This document shows, piece after piece, positions 14,979 to 23,364 of a stretch of DNA of 30,140 nucleotides (position 1 is its first letter; each line of letters begins with the position of its first letter). The position numbers and the translations under genes are program-made. The DNA comes from DATGEP01 sp035310125 (lineage in GTDB: Bacteria > Chloroflexota > Ktedonobacteria > Ktedonobacterales > JADMIN01): assembly GCA_035310125.1 (NCBI GenBank), contig DATGEP010000270.1, positions 1 through 30,140 on the forward strand, given 5' to 3'. Below the pieces are notes generated by a model that was given only the letters and a program-made list of their open reading frames with translations, was not told where the DNA came from and made no database searches.

Positions 14979-15881
14979 GTGTCTGTGAATGCTGCTCGCC
15001 GTGATGGCGTATTCGTCGTGTGTGCCTCGGTGTCCTGGGGCACCGTCGGCCTTGTCAATCAACTGCTGTACGGATTTGGCGCCACCAATGCTCTCTCATT
15101 GGCGTTCCTGCGCCTCGTGATCGCACTGCCGCTCTTTGTGCTCGCCGGGTTGGTGACCTTGCGCGCCCACCTCTTTCACATCCAGTGGCGTGACCTGTGC
15201 ACGATGCTATTGATGGGGAGTCTGCTGGCGCTCTCGCAAGCCTGTTACGTAGCCGCCATTGCTTCGGCCGGCGTAAGTGTCTCAACGCTGATCGCTATTT
15301 GTGCCGCTCCGGTAGGTGTGGCTATGCTCGAGACGATGGTCACCCGCGTGCGCCCGACACCGATGACCCTCCTGGCTCTGGCCAGCGCGCTCAGCGGAAC
15401 GGCGTTGCTGGTCGCAGGTCGCACACCAACGGGCGGAGGCCGGGTCTCCCTCGCGGGGGTCGTGCTCGCGTTCCTCGCGGCTGGCGGCTATGGCGGATTC
15501 GTCTTCTGCGGGCGATGGCTCACCAGCCGCTATCATCCGCTGCAAATCAGCTCCGTCGCGTTTGGGGCAGGAACTCTCCTGCTGTTGGTGTGCGCATCCT
15601 CGACTGGCTTGATGCTCGCGTATCCAGTGGATGGGTGGTTGCTGTTACTCTATTTAGGAATAGTTCCCACGGCTATCGGCTATGGGCTCTTCCAAATCGG
15701 CATTCGATCTCTTTCGGCGACCATGGCCAGTATCCTGACCATGTGCGAGCCACTCACGGCGGCTATCCTTGCCAGAGTCCTCCTTGGTGAGGAGCTGGGT
15801 ATGCTCGGCCTTCTGGGTGCGGGCTGCATGCTGGGTGCGATGGCGATCATCTTGTACGCACCCAGGAGGTATGCCGTCTAG
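14979..15881 (+). CDS. EamA (DMT superfamily) transporter
   Basis: The product is about 300 aa with GTG 14979 as start, chosen because AGGAAGG lies 11 nt upstream; ATG 14958 is possible but has no ribosome binding site. It has ten predicted membrane helices in two EamA repeats: the first from DGVFVVCASVSWGTVGLVNQLL, the second from GVVLAFLAAGGYGGFVFCG. It ends with LTMCEPLTAAILARVLLGE and LGAGCMLGAMAIIL, the typical EamA C-terminal segment. Such proteins export amino acids or other metabolites across the cytoplasmic membrane; the substrate cannot be read from sequence. A long structured leader suggests expression is regulated after initiation. Confidence 0.85.
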   Translation: MSVNAARRDGVFVVCASVSWGTVGLVNQLLYGFGATNALSLAFLRLVIALPLFVLAGLVTLRAHLFHIQWRDLCTMLLMGSLLALSQACYVAAIASAGVSVSTLIAICAAPVGVAMLETMVTRVRPTPMTLLALASALSGTALLVAGRTPTGGGRVSLAGVVLAFLAAGGYGGFVFCGRWLTSRYHPLQISSVAFGAGTLLLLVCASSTGLMLAYPVDGWLLLLYLGIVPTAIGYGLFQIGIRSLSATMASILTMCEPLTAAILARVLLGEELGMLGLLGAGCMLGAMAIILYAPRRYAV

Positions 15882-15899
15882 GAACAGGCACACTGCGCG

Positions 15900-15927
15900 A
15901 GAGGCGGTGCGTGTCCAAACCGCCTCT
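15900..15927 (+). terminator. hairpin after the exporter gene
   Basis: An 8-bp perfect stem AGAGGCGG/CCGCCTCT with a 12-nt loop lies 18 bp after the exporter stop. There is no T-tract after it, so termination strength is uncertain. Confidence 0.4.
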
Positions 15928-16192
15928 ACGCAAAGGAGGCATCAGGCAAACCATATAAAAGACACCCAACACAACGGTCAACGGCTGCGAGCATGCCTAC
16001 AGATGAGCGATCAGCCCAGCGATGCCGCACGTGGCCATAGTGATTGGGGATAGGCCGCTGGGGATCCGCGTTTCTTATCGCATATACGGATCAGATATCC
16101 AACCGAGTGCAAAAGTTTTGGCTTCATGATATTTGCCCTATCTCCCCTGCATTCCAGAAATCGGTTCTCATCAGGCCCGATTTGTCCTCTTT

Positions 16193-16201
16193 TGCTATTA
16201 C
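16193..16201 (+). promoter_or_regulatory. candidate extended -10 promoter
   Basis: TGCTATTAC (extended -10) lies about 50 nt before the ATG at 16254. There is no recognisable -35. A leader of about 45 nt would contain AAGGAG at 16240-16245, the ribosome binding site. Confidence 0.3.
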
Positions 16202-16253
16202 ACTGGTGGGGTGACCAATAACGTCTTATCACTACAGTAAGGAGCACCAAGAG

Positions 16254-17240
16254 ATGGCGACCACACCCATCAAACAGCATGCCCCGAATCCAGACAGTTC
16301 GGTCATACAATGGCTACTTGACTCTGACCCTTCGATCCGCTGGCAGACGATGCGAGACCTCATCGGTGCACCCACACGGGAGGTCGCGGCCGAGCGAGCG
16401 CGGGTTGCCACCGAGGGCTGGGGGGCGCGGCTGCTCGCCCTACAGGGGGCCGATGGGTCATGGGCTGGCGCGGCCTGGAACCGCGGGTGGGACTCCACGA
16501 TGCACGTCCTGACGCTGCTGCGGGAGATGGGGCTCGATCCAGCAGGTGATGAGGCACGACGCGCGGTGAGCCTGGTCCGCGACCACGTAACGTGGCAAGG
16601 ATGTGGCCCACAGGAATGCGGCGACAACCTCTTCTTCATGGGCGAGGTCGAACCGTGTATCAATGGAGAGGTGGCGGCGAGTGGCGCCTATTTCGGCCAG
16701 GATGTCCAACAGCTCGTCAGTCGTCTACTCAGTGAGCAACTTCCCGATGGCGGCTGGAACTGTGAGGCCGAGAACGGCTCAGTGCGGTCGTCGTTCAATA
16801 CGACGATCTGCGTGCTGGAAGCCCTGCTCGAATACGAACTGGCTGGCGGGAGCAGCACCGTGGTGAGGGAGGCCCGGCTCCGCGGGGAGGAGTACCTCCT
16901 CGAGCGCCGCCTCCTCCGGCGGCGGACGACCGGCGAGATGATCGAGCGCGATCGCAAGGGCGACGGCATTTGGACGCGCTTCGCCTTCCCCACATGGTGG
17001 CACTACGACGTGCTGCGGGGACTCGAATACTTGCGAAGAGCCGGCGCCACGCCAGACGAGCGCGTGGCCGAGGCTATCGAGCTCGTCGCGTCGAAGCGCG
17101 ACGGCGACGGTCGGTGGTCACTCGAGGTCCAGTATCCCGGCAAGATGCCAGTAGAGGTAGATGAGGGAGAGGGCCTGCCGAGCCGGTGGAACACGCTGCG
17201 CGCCTTACGGGTATTGGACTGGTATGCGGCGGGAAAGTAG
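16254..17240 (+). CDS. squalene-cyclase-like alpha/alpha-barrel protein
   Basis: The product is 328 aa; AAGGAG lies 9-10 nt before the ATG. Three QW-like repeat motifs are visible: LQGADGSW (63-70), EQLPDGGWNCE (161-171) and KRDGDGRWSLE near residue 285, each followed by helical segments. This is the (alpha/alpha)6 toroid pattern of terpene cyclases and prenyltransferase beta subunits. The protein is only half the length of a squalene-hopene cyclase, and I see no DxDD protonation motif, so true cyclase activity is doubtful. A CGPQECGDNLFF segment with Cys117 and Cys122 and the Cys at 135 could bind metal. It is cytoplasmic by sequence and appears to be a single gene. Confidence 0.65.
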   Translation: MATTPIKQHAPNPDSSVIQWLLDSDPSIRWQTMRDLIGAPTREVAAERARVATEGWGARLLALQGADGSWAGAAWNRGWDSTMHVLTLLREMGLDPAGDEARRAVSLVRDHVTWQGCGPQECGDNLFFMGEVEPCINGEVAASGAYFGQDVQQLVSRLLSEQLPDGGWNCEAENGSVRSSFNTTICVLEALLEYELAGGSSTVVREARLRGEEYLLERRLLRRRTTGEMIERDRKGDGIWTRFAFPTWWHYDVLRGLEYLRRAGATPDERVAEAIELVASKRDGDGRWSLEVQYPGKMPVEVDEGEGLPSRWNTLRALRVLDWYAAGK

Positions 17241-17310
17241 CCAAGAGGCGAACTCAGATGCCGCTGGAAGGCGGGTGGCACAAGCCCCAAAATTCCTATC
17301 GCTGCGTGCG

Positions 17311-18234
17311 TTACTGAGGTTCGCGCCATAGCTCACGCAGCTTTTCCGCGTCCTCGGCACTGAGAGTGCGTTTGGCGAGCGCGACGGGAAGGGTTAGCTC
17401 AGCCAGCGCGATGTAGGCGTCTCGCACAGAGCGCATCTCTGGAGTGTGCGTGATCTGCGCGTCCAGCCAGGCCAGATGGGAGGCGACAGTAGCGATATCA
17501 CCGCGGCCGATAGGACCCGAGAGTGCAGCGGGCAGCCCAACGTTGTCGAGGTTTTCGACGGCGCCACGCAACAGTGGCAGAAGCGCCCGCAGCGCATCGT
17601 CGGGCGCGGCAAAGGACTGCCAGAGGCGCGTGGCAGTGGCGAGCAACGTGACGATATAGTTGGAGGCGAGCACACCGGAGATATGGTACGGGATGCGCTG
17701 TTCCGGGGCAAGCCGAACGACCGCGCCGCCGAGCGCGGCTACGAGCGCTTCGAGGATGCTGGCCAGCGCGGGATCATCGGCTTCCAGCGCCCACGTGCAG
17801 CCGCTAAGGCGCTGGAGCAGCGTAGCTGCGGGGACATCGGGCGCGGGGCGAGCGAATGTCATCAGCGGGTGCAGCGCAGCAGGATGAGCGCCGCGAGCGG
17901 CGACGGCGATGAGCGCGTCCGCGCCACGAGCGCCGCTCAGGTGCACAACGCCCTGACCCGCTCGCCAGTGCAGCGCTTCGGCGAGGGGCGTGATGGCGGC
18001 ATCTGAGACGGTGAGGAAAACGAGATCGGCGGCGGCGGGCATATCTCCAGGCGGGATGGCGCGAACGTGGGGAAGGACCGCCGCGAGAGACTCGGCGGAA
18101 GCCTGGGAGCGTGATGCAACGGCAGAGATCCGCGCGCCGCGCGCGGCGAGCGCGCGGGCGAGTGTCACGCCGACGGCGCCGGCGCCGATGATGCCGATTG
18201 AGCCAGCAACAGACTCCAGGGTATCATCCGCCAT
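17311..18234 (-). CDS. Rossmann-fold DUF2520 domain protein
   Basis: The product is 307 aa. An N-terminal NAD(P)-binding fold starts SIGIIGAGAVGVTLARAL (GxGxxG at 17-22), continues with AVASRSQASAESLA, DLVFLTVSDAAI and VVHLSGARGADAL, and then HPAALHPLMTF, a segment typical of the Rossmann-like plus DUF2520 family. The C-terminal helical domain (about 165-290) carries YHISGVLASNYIVTLLATA. Relatives resemble ketopantoate or 6-phosphogluconate-type dehydrogenases, but no substrate is known. Its ATG overlaps the stop of the DinB gene by one base (TGATG), so translation is probably coupled, and it is last in the Mop-DinB-DUF2520 run. Confidence 0.8.
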   Translation of the reverse strand: MADDTLESVAGSIGIIGAGAVGVTLARALAARGARISAVASRSQASAESLAAVLPHVRAIPPGDMPAAADLVFLTVSDAAITPLAEALHWRAGQGVVHLSGARGADALIAVAARGAHPAALHPLMTFARPAPDVPAATLLQRLSGCTWALEADDPALASILEALVAALGGAVVRLAPEQRIPYHISGVLASNYIVTLLATATRLWQSFAAPDDALRALLPLLRGAVENLDNVGLPAALSGPIGRGDIATVASHLAWLDAQITHTPEMRSVRDAYIALAELTLPVALAKRTLSAEDAEKLRELWREPQ

Positions 18235-18728
18235 CAGAGATCTAATCCCGAAAGGCCGTGCGCCCCCAGAATCTGCGATATTTCGCCGCCATGATGGACA
18301 TCATGCTCGATCAGATGCCAGATGACCCACTGTCGTGTGAAGACTTCCGGCTCGCCCGGCTCACGATCCGTATTTGGAATGGTTTGGCTCAACTGCGCTA
18401 CGGTCATATTCTGTAGCGCCTCCTGGAGCACACTCCAGGAGTCACGCAGACCACCGGCAAGCTCGGCGGCGTTCCGGGTGGGAGCATCGGGGCGATCCCA
18501 GCGCCCGTAATCGGCGGATGTTTGGCCGCCGATGCCCAACACCTGAGAACACCAGCGCCCACGAGCGCCAATGATATGGGTGCAGTTCTCACCGACGCTT
18601 CGGAGCAAGGACGTTGAGCGAAGCGTCAGCTGCTCGGAGGTGAGCGGTGCGATGGTTTTGATAAGCAGCTCCTGATAGACATCCCACCCTTGATAAAAGG
18701 CCATGACTCCAGTCGCGTATTCCGCCAT
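18234..18728 (-). CDS. DinB-family protein
   Basis: The product is 164 aa; GGAGGA lies 8 nt before ATG 18728. It is a four-helix bundle of the DinB/YfiT type with the expected metal-binding His residues: H51 (NCTHIIGARGRW) and H142/H146 in WHLIEHDVHHGGEI. Many relatives are thiol-dependent transferases or metal-dependent hydrolases (mycothiol, bacillithiol or unknown thiols); the substrate here is unknown. It sits 25 bp after the Mop gene and overlaps the DUF2520 gene. Confidence 0.85.
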   Translation of the reverse strand: MAEYATGVMAFYQGWDVYQELLIKTIAPLTSEQLTLRSTSLLRSVGENCTHIIGARGRWCSQVLGIGGQTSADYGRWDRPDAPTRNAAELAGGLRDSWSVLQEALQNMTVAQLSQTIPNTDREPGEPEVFTRQWVIWHLIEHDVHHGGEISQILGAHGLSGLDL

Positions 18729-18753
18729 GTGTTGTCCTCCTATCAGACTCCAG

Positions 18754-18957
18754 CTACTTGCCGAGCATCACTTCGGTAGACTTGATAATCACCGTCACCG
18801 CGTCGCCCGGCTGAAGGCCCAGACGCTCCACCGAGCCGTGTGTGATGGCCGAGACAACCTCCTGGCCGCCAATGTCCACGGTCACTTCCGCCATGATGCT
18901 GCCAAGCTTTACATCTTTGACGGTGCCTTTGAGCTGATTGCGTGCGCTGAGCTGCAC
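18754..18957 (-). CDS. stand-alone TOBE/Mop domain protein (molybdopterin- or oxyanion-binding)
   Basis: The product is 67 aa, a single Mop unit: LSARNQLKGTVKDVKLGSIMAEVTVDIGG, then EVVSAITHGSVERLGLQPGD and AVTVIIKSTEVMLGK. The GTG start has GGAGGAGG 6 nt upstream. Single-Mop proteins assemble into rings that bind molybdate or tungstate. No molybdate transporter or cofactor gene is in the window, so it may act as a store or sensor. It leads the DinB gene by 25 bp and follows the helicase by 75 bp. Confidence 0.85.
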   Translation of the reverse strand: MQLSARNQLKGTVKDVKLGSIMAEVTVDIGGQEVVSAITHGSVERLGLQPGDAVTVIIKSTEVMLGK

Positions 18958-19032
18958 AGTGTGCCTCCTCCCGTCGTGACGATCACCAGCACGACCACAG
19001 TGGCGGTCGCTTAGATCGTTTCATACGCCTTG

Positions 19033-21768
19033 TTAGTCTTCCGCGCCGTCCACCCGATCCAACCCTATCGCATCTGGCTCCTCGTCCTCGACCATAGGAA
19101 GCGTGGGGAGCGCTTGTTCCGCGAGATCCGGAGCGGGCATCACCATCGCGGGGATCGCGCGGCTCTGCGCCACGCTGCCACGTAGCATCCCGCGCCAGGC
19201 GGTGTCTAGTGTCGGGCGCAGTCGCTCCAGCCGCTCCCGCACCTCAGCCAGATAGCGTGCCTGGCGGGTCTCCGGCTTTGCCAGACGCCAGAGGTCGCGG
19301 CTGTCCAGCGTTTGCCCCACAGCCCCCTGAAGCTGCTGTAACAGATCTATCGTTTGATTCAGGATTACCAGCAGATCGCCTTCCGCCAGATCAATGCGCC
19401 GAAGCAGCCCACCCAGGGAAAAGCCTCGCGACCAGTTCAGCGCAACACCATGGAAGCCGTCAACAATGCCGGGGCTTAGCGTCAGCCCCTGGTCATACTC
19501 CGCCTCCAGCACCCGCCGCTGCGCCGCATAGACTTCGCGGCGCACCTGCGTCAGCCGCTGCGAAAGTACGTCGAAGTTGCGCAGATTGCGGTCATCATCG
19601 AAGGTGAACCAGCTTACCACCTCCGCTATCTCACTGGACGCGAGGTCCGCCAGTGCGCCGCTCATCAACAGCTCCGTCAGAACCATACCAGCGGGATGAA
19701 ACATCGCCCGCAACAGCCTACCTTTGACTGAAAGCTCGTCGTCCTGTCCGATGTAGCCCAGCCAGCGCAACACCGTGATCGTCCCGGTCAGCTCTGCCGC
19801 CGCCGCCGGGCTTAGCAGCCGCTCCTCGTCGCGTGCCCGCGCCTGCCGTGCCTTGCGCGCGGTTCGACCGAATGTTTCCGCGTGTCCATACGGCGCGCGC
19901 GCGACTGTAGATACACGCACACCGAAACGCGCGCTCCGCCGCTGAAACTCGCGGAAGCTCGCCGCCAGCGCCAACCGCAGTCGCCGCTGGTCTCCTGGTG
20001 TCCAGAGATTGAGCACCGTATTGTAGCGCACCGAGAAGGCGCTTGTGACGGGCTGGAGCGGCGCTGTGAGCGCGGCGAATGACGGTTCGAAAGCATCCCA
20101 CGGCGAATACGGGAGAACAGCCGCGCCCTTCGCGTCCATCCCGCGCCGCCCCGCGCGTCCGGTGAGCTGCTGATATTCGTTGGGGGTAAGCAGGCGCATC
20201 TGTGTTCCGTCGAACTTACTCAGGCTGCCCAAAACTACGCTCCGCGCCGGCATATTGATGCCCAACGCGAGCGTATCCGTGGCGAAAACCGCCCGCAGCT
20301 CGCCGCGCTGAAAGAGCGTCTCCACCATCATCTTCAGCCCCGGCAGCAGTCCCGCATGGTGGAATGCCAGACCGCGCGGCAGCAGCGCCCCCAGCCGCCG
20401 CACCTGTTCAAGCTTCTGGTCTTCCGCAGGCAGGCGACTGATCCACTCTTGCACCTCGTTGTGAAGCCGCTCGCGGTCTTCAGGGCTCACCAGTAGATGC
20501 CCTTTCGCGCTCTCGGCGGCCGTCTCCACCGCGCGGCGCCCAGGCAAGAAGTAGATGCACGGCAACAGTCCAGCTTTGCGCAGTGCCGTCAGAATCTCGC
20601 CCGCCTCTGGTGCCAGGCGCTCCTTTGGTCGCTCTTCCTCCGCGGACGCCCGCGGCATGTGAGCGAGGCGCTCTCGCGGCGCCTCGTCGCGAGCCAGCGC
20701 GTTGTCACGCCGCAGGATGTCTACCATGTGCGGCGGCTCCTCCTCATCCGCGCCATAGTCGAAGCGGCGCGCCCGGTTACGCATACGCGCCAGCTTCGCC
20801 TCGCCGCCGATGTCCGGGAAACGCTCAACCCGCCGCCCATCCGCATTCATCGCCAGCCGCAGCTCACCGTCGAGATAGAAATAGTGCTCAAGCGGCACGG
20901 CGCGCTCGTCGTGGAAGACCAACGCGATAGGCCCATGAACGCGCTCGATCCACTGCCGCAGCTCGTCGGCGTTGCTCACTGTCGCGGAGAGACCAATCAG
21001 GGTAACGTGCTCCGGCGAATGGATGATCGCTTCCTCCCAGACAGGTCCGCGCTCAGGGTTGCTGAGATAGTGCAGCTCATCGAAGATGACACAGCCGACG
21101 GTAGAGAGCTCCTCGTCTAACGCCGCCCGCCGCGCCAGCTCCGCGACATCGTCCGCCGCCACTGACTGATCATCACTGCCGCCCCTATCGCCACGCTGTT
21201 CGCGCTCGTGGAGCAGCGCCCGCCGCGCCTCAGCCTCTTCCTCCGGCGTCACCTGCGCGGCGCGCAGGCCCTCCAGCAGCATGTTACGGTAGATTTCGGT
21301 GGTCATCACCACAATCGGCGCGCGGGCGTTCTCTACGATATCCCCCGTAAGCAGGCCCACCTCGGCCTCACCATATCGCCCGCGCAGGTCACGAAACTTC
21401 TGGTTGGAAAGCGCCTTCAGCGGCGCCGTATAGATGGCGCGCTTGCCCGCTCGATGCGCCTGCCAGATGCCCATTTCCGCTACCACGGTTTTTCCCGTGC
21501 CGGTTGGTGCGGCCACCAGCACGGAGCGCCCATCCGCCAAGTGCCGCGCCGCCTCAATCTGATAGGGGTCCAGCGGGAACGGCTGAGTCCCGGCAAACTC
21601 CTCCACATCGGCGATGGCCTCTGGCGAGAAGCTAACCGGCTCGGCTGGTAGCTGCTCTGGTACATCACGCGTGCGAGGCCGCTTCGCGCGCGGCGCGGAT
21701 GGTGGAACGCGCACGTTGGGTGCGCCTGTGTGCCGTTTCGTTCGTTTAGGCCGTTGCGTCTCACTCAC
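19033..21768 (-). CDS. Ski2/HelY-like superfamily II RNA/DNA helicase
   Basis: The product is 911 aa from a GTG start; the possible ribosome binding site GAGAGGAT is 14 nt upstream, so the start is less certain. Motif I AAPTGTGKT (86-94), Ia PLKALSNQKF, II DELHYL (230-235), III LSATVSN (260-266), V FATDTLALGINMPARS and VI QLTGRAGRRG (534-543) are all present, in the arrangement of the Ski2/Mtr4/HelY group. The C-terminal 300 residues, including VLRWLGYIGQDDELSVKGRLLRAM-like sequence, fit the DSHCT-type domain. Two charged insertions stand out: about 171-220 between Ia and II, and about 335-385. The role may be RNA processing or decay; this is inference. It starts 89 bp after the lipid-kinase-like gene. 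Confidence 0.88.
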   Translation of the reverse strand: MSETQRPKRTKRHTGAPNVRVPPSAPRAKRPRTRDVPEQLPAEPVSFSPEAIADVEEFAGTQPFPLDPYQIEAARHLADGRSVLVAAPTGTGKTVVAEMGIWQAHRAGKRAIYTAPLKALSNQKFRDLRGRYGEAEVGLLTGDIVENARAPIVVMTTEIYRNMLLEGLRAAQVTPEEEAEARRALLHEREQRGDRGGSDDQSVAADDVAELARRAALDEELSTVGCVIFDELHYLSNPERGPVWEEAIIHSPEHVTLIGLSATVSNADELRQWIERVHGPIALVFHDERAVPLEHYFYLDGELRLAMNADGRRVERFPDIGGEAKLARMRNRARRFDYGADEEEPPHMVDILRRDNALARDEAPRERLAHMPRASAEEERPKERLAPEAGEILTALRKAGLLPCIYFLPGRRAVETAAESAKGHLLVSPEDRERLHNEVQEWISRLPAEDQKLEQVRRLGALLPRGLAFHHAGLLPGLKMMVETLFQRGELRAVFATDTLALGINMPARSVVLGSLSKFDGTQMRLLTPNEYQQLTGRAGRRGMDAKGAAVLPYSPWDAFEPSFAALTAPLQPVTSAFSVRYNTVLNLWTPGDQRRLRLALAASFREFQRRSARFGVRVSTVARAPYGHAETFGRTARKARQARARDEERLLSPAAAAELTGTITVLRWLGYIGQDDELSVKGRLLRAMFHPAGMVLTELLMSGALADLASSEIAEVVSWFTFDDDRNLRNFDVLSQRLTQVRREVYAAQRRVLEAEYDQGLTLSPGIVDGFHGVALNWSRGFSLGGLLRRIDLAEGDLLVILNQTIDLLQQLQGAVGQTLDSRDLWRLAKPETRQARYLAEVRERLERLRPTLDTAWRGMLRGSVAQSRAIPAMVMPAPDLAEQALPTLPMVEDEEPDAIGLDRVDGAED

Positions 21769-21857
21769 CGCTATCTGCCAATCCTCTCGATTCTGGTTCC
21801 AACTCCTGGTCTGATGGGGTAGGACACAGGCATTGCGGCCCGGAATCCCCCTCTGGA

Positions 21858-23078
21858 TTATCTGGCGCGGGTTGGCTCCTCAGGAGCGCCAGCGCGAGGC
21901 GGCAATACTATCTGAAGTGGCTCCGGCGCGATGCGCACCAGCACAGGCGTATGCGCGCGGATCTCGCCGTCGAGTGTGACATCCACATGCTGAGGCGTCC
22001 GCAATACGGCACTGATCGCCCGGTAGCGCCGCACGCCAGGGAGCAGATGGACCGCCAGCTCATCCGCCATCACCACATGCGCGGGATCCTGTTGGTTTGC
22101 GCTCGCGATGGCGGTTTCGGCGGTGCCAGTCCGCGAGCGACGCCGGCTCTGGAAGGACACTCCCAGTTTCTCCACAGCCTCCACCAGCCCTTCGATAGTC
22201 TTGCGCAGCGTCGGCGGCTCTAGCGCCTCGATCAACAAAAAATCCAGCATGCGGTCGTGCATGTCTACGTCAGGTATGCGCAAATTCATCGCACCGCCAA
22301 ATGTGGGAGTGTTGACGACGGCTACCTGCACCACACGACACATTACCTCAAGATCGCCTTGCGCCGTCCGCCATATCCCATCCGCATCGAGCGTCCGCGC
22401 TCCGGAGAGCCGGAGAGTGACGGGCACCGGCTCGAACTGTGACACCGCCTCTAGCGCTGAGGTCGCATAGGTGAGCCCGCCCCAGCGCTGTCGCCGCGCC
22501 ACATCCGTCGCCAACCGCGCGAACGAGACATTCAGCCCCAAAGTGACCGCGTGAACGAAGCATGCTCCGTGTGTGGCGAGGGCGGAATCCTGCGCCGATG
22601 GGACAGATATCTCCTCATGTGTGCTCGCATCAACCGCCATTGCTCCCGGCTCGGTCCTCGCCGGCAACACCTGGCCGACATCCATATCCACCGGCATGCC
22701 GCGCGAGAACGCTTTGCTGGCGGCGGCCAGTCCCAACGGCACGCCCAGCGCCCGTGCTACGTCGTTCGATGTACCGAGCGGCAAAATGCCCATTGGTAGT
22801 CCGCTACCGGCAACCTGTGTCGCTACCGCGCCAACAGTCCCATCGCCCCCCGCGGCAACCACCGCGACGATGCCGCGCTCGCGCCAAGCCGTCCCCTGCG
22901 GCAAGCGATGGTCCAGCTCGCTCACAACGATCTGCTCGCCGATGGTTACTCCCGCTGACTCCAATGCCTTGCGCGGCGTGTCGGCATCGCCATGTCCCGC
23001 GTGTGGACTCACGACGAGCACTACCGGCCCACTCCGCGCCACGGCGGAGGGCGCATGCGCCGGCCGATCCTCGCCCAT
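21858..23078 (-). CDS. diacylglycerol/lipid kinase family protein
   Basis: The product is 406 aa from ATG 23078 (AGGAG 7 nt upstream; GTG 23084 lies inside the ribosome binding spacing). The N-terminal domain has VVLVVSPHAGHG, the catalytic-loop GGDGT (77-81) and LPLGTSNDVARALG (99-112), the DAGK_cat signature. The C-terminal beta-sandwich includes NTPTFGGAMNLRIPDVDMHDRMLDF and TLDGEIRAHTPVLVRI, as in YegS/DgkB-like lipid kinases. It should phosphorylate a lipid alcohol (diacylglycerol or a sphingoid/undecaprenol-like lipid) with ATP at the inner membrane face. It is longer than YegS because of insertions near 135-175 and 310-340. Confidence 0.85.
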   Translation of the reverse strand: MGEDRPAHAPSAVARSGPVVLVVSPHAGHGDADTPRKALESAGVTIGEQIVVSELDHRLPQGTAWRERGIVAVVAAGGDGTVGAVATQVAGSGLPMGILPLGTSNDVARALGVPLGLAAASKAFSRGMPVDMDVGQVLPARTEPGAMAVDASTHEEISVPSAQDSALATHGACFVHAVTLGLNVSFARLATDVARRQRWGGLTYATSALEAVSQFEPVPVTLRLSGARTLDADGIWRTAQGDLEVMCRVVQVAVVNTPTFGGAMNLRIPDVDMHDRMLDFLLIEALEPPTLRKTIEGLVEAVEKLGVSFQSRRRSRTGTAETAIASANQQDPAHVVMADELAVHLLPGVRRYRAISAVLRTPQHVDVTLDGEIRAHTPVLVRIAPEPLQIVLPPRAGAPEEPTRAR

Positions 23079-23114
23079 GGTCACTCTCCTGGTTGACGTT
23101 TCCTCGCTCGCCGC

Positions 23115-23123
23115 ATTCTAACA
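23115..23123 (-). promoter_or_regulatory. candidate extended -10 promoter for the lipid kinase gene
   Basis: Minus-strand TGTTAGAAT (extended -10) lies about 37 nt before the ATG at 23078, giving a leader of about 30 nt. There is no clear -35. The same extended -10 style appears before the ferritin-like and aldolase genes. Confidence 0.4.
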
Positions 23124-23286
23124 CATGAATCCAGCGCGGACGTACCGCGTAGGTATACACGCCAGCCCCCTCCATCCACCCCCCGCCCCATCTCCGCCAG
23201 GTGTATGCAGGCCACAAGCGGACTCGTGGCGCACTCGCATACGCTACCAGTCAACCACCGGTACTCAGCGCGTGTCATGTACGCCT

Positions 23287-23315
23287 TGCGCGGCACCAGG
23301 CGCTGCTGTTAGGAT
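23287..23315 (+). promoter_or_regulatory. candidate promoter for the Pro/Tyr-rich membrane protein
   Basis: TTGCGC (23287-23292) and TAGGAT (23310-23315) are separated by 17 bp, with TG one base before the -10. The predicted leader is about 43 nt and includes the GAGAGGAAG ribosome binding site. Confidence 0.4.
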
Positions 23316-23364
23316 AGGCGCGGACGAGATGCGGAGACTCGCCATTGGAGAGAGGAAGTCCGCC

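Larger units (their letters stand above)
15882..16253. other. intergenic region before the squalene-cyclase-like gene
   Basis: This 372-bp stretch holds the exporter hairpin (15900-15927) and the candidate extended -10 of the next gene (16193-16201). No reading frame with local codon bias or RNA gene is seen. Confidence 0.5.

Noticed and set aside
20497..21120. 207-codon plus-strand frame
   Set aside because: It lies opposite the helicase gene, whose motifs are unmistakable; the translation shows no domain.
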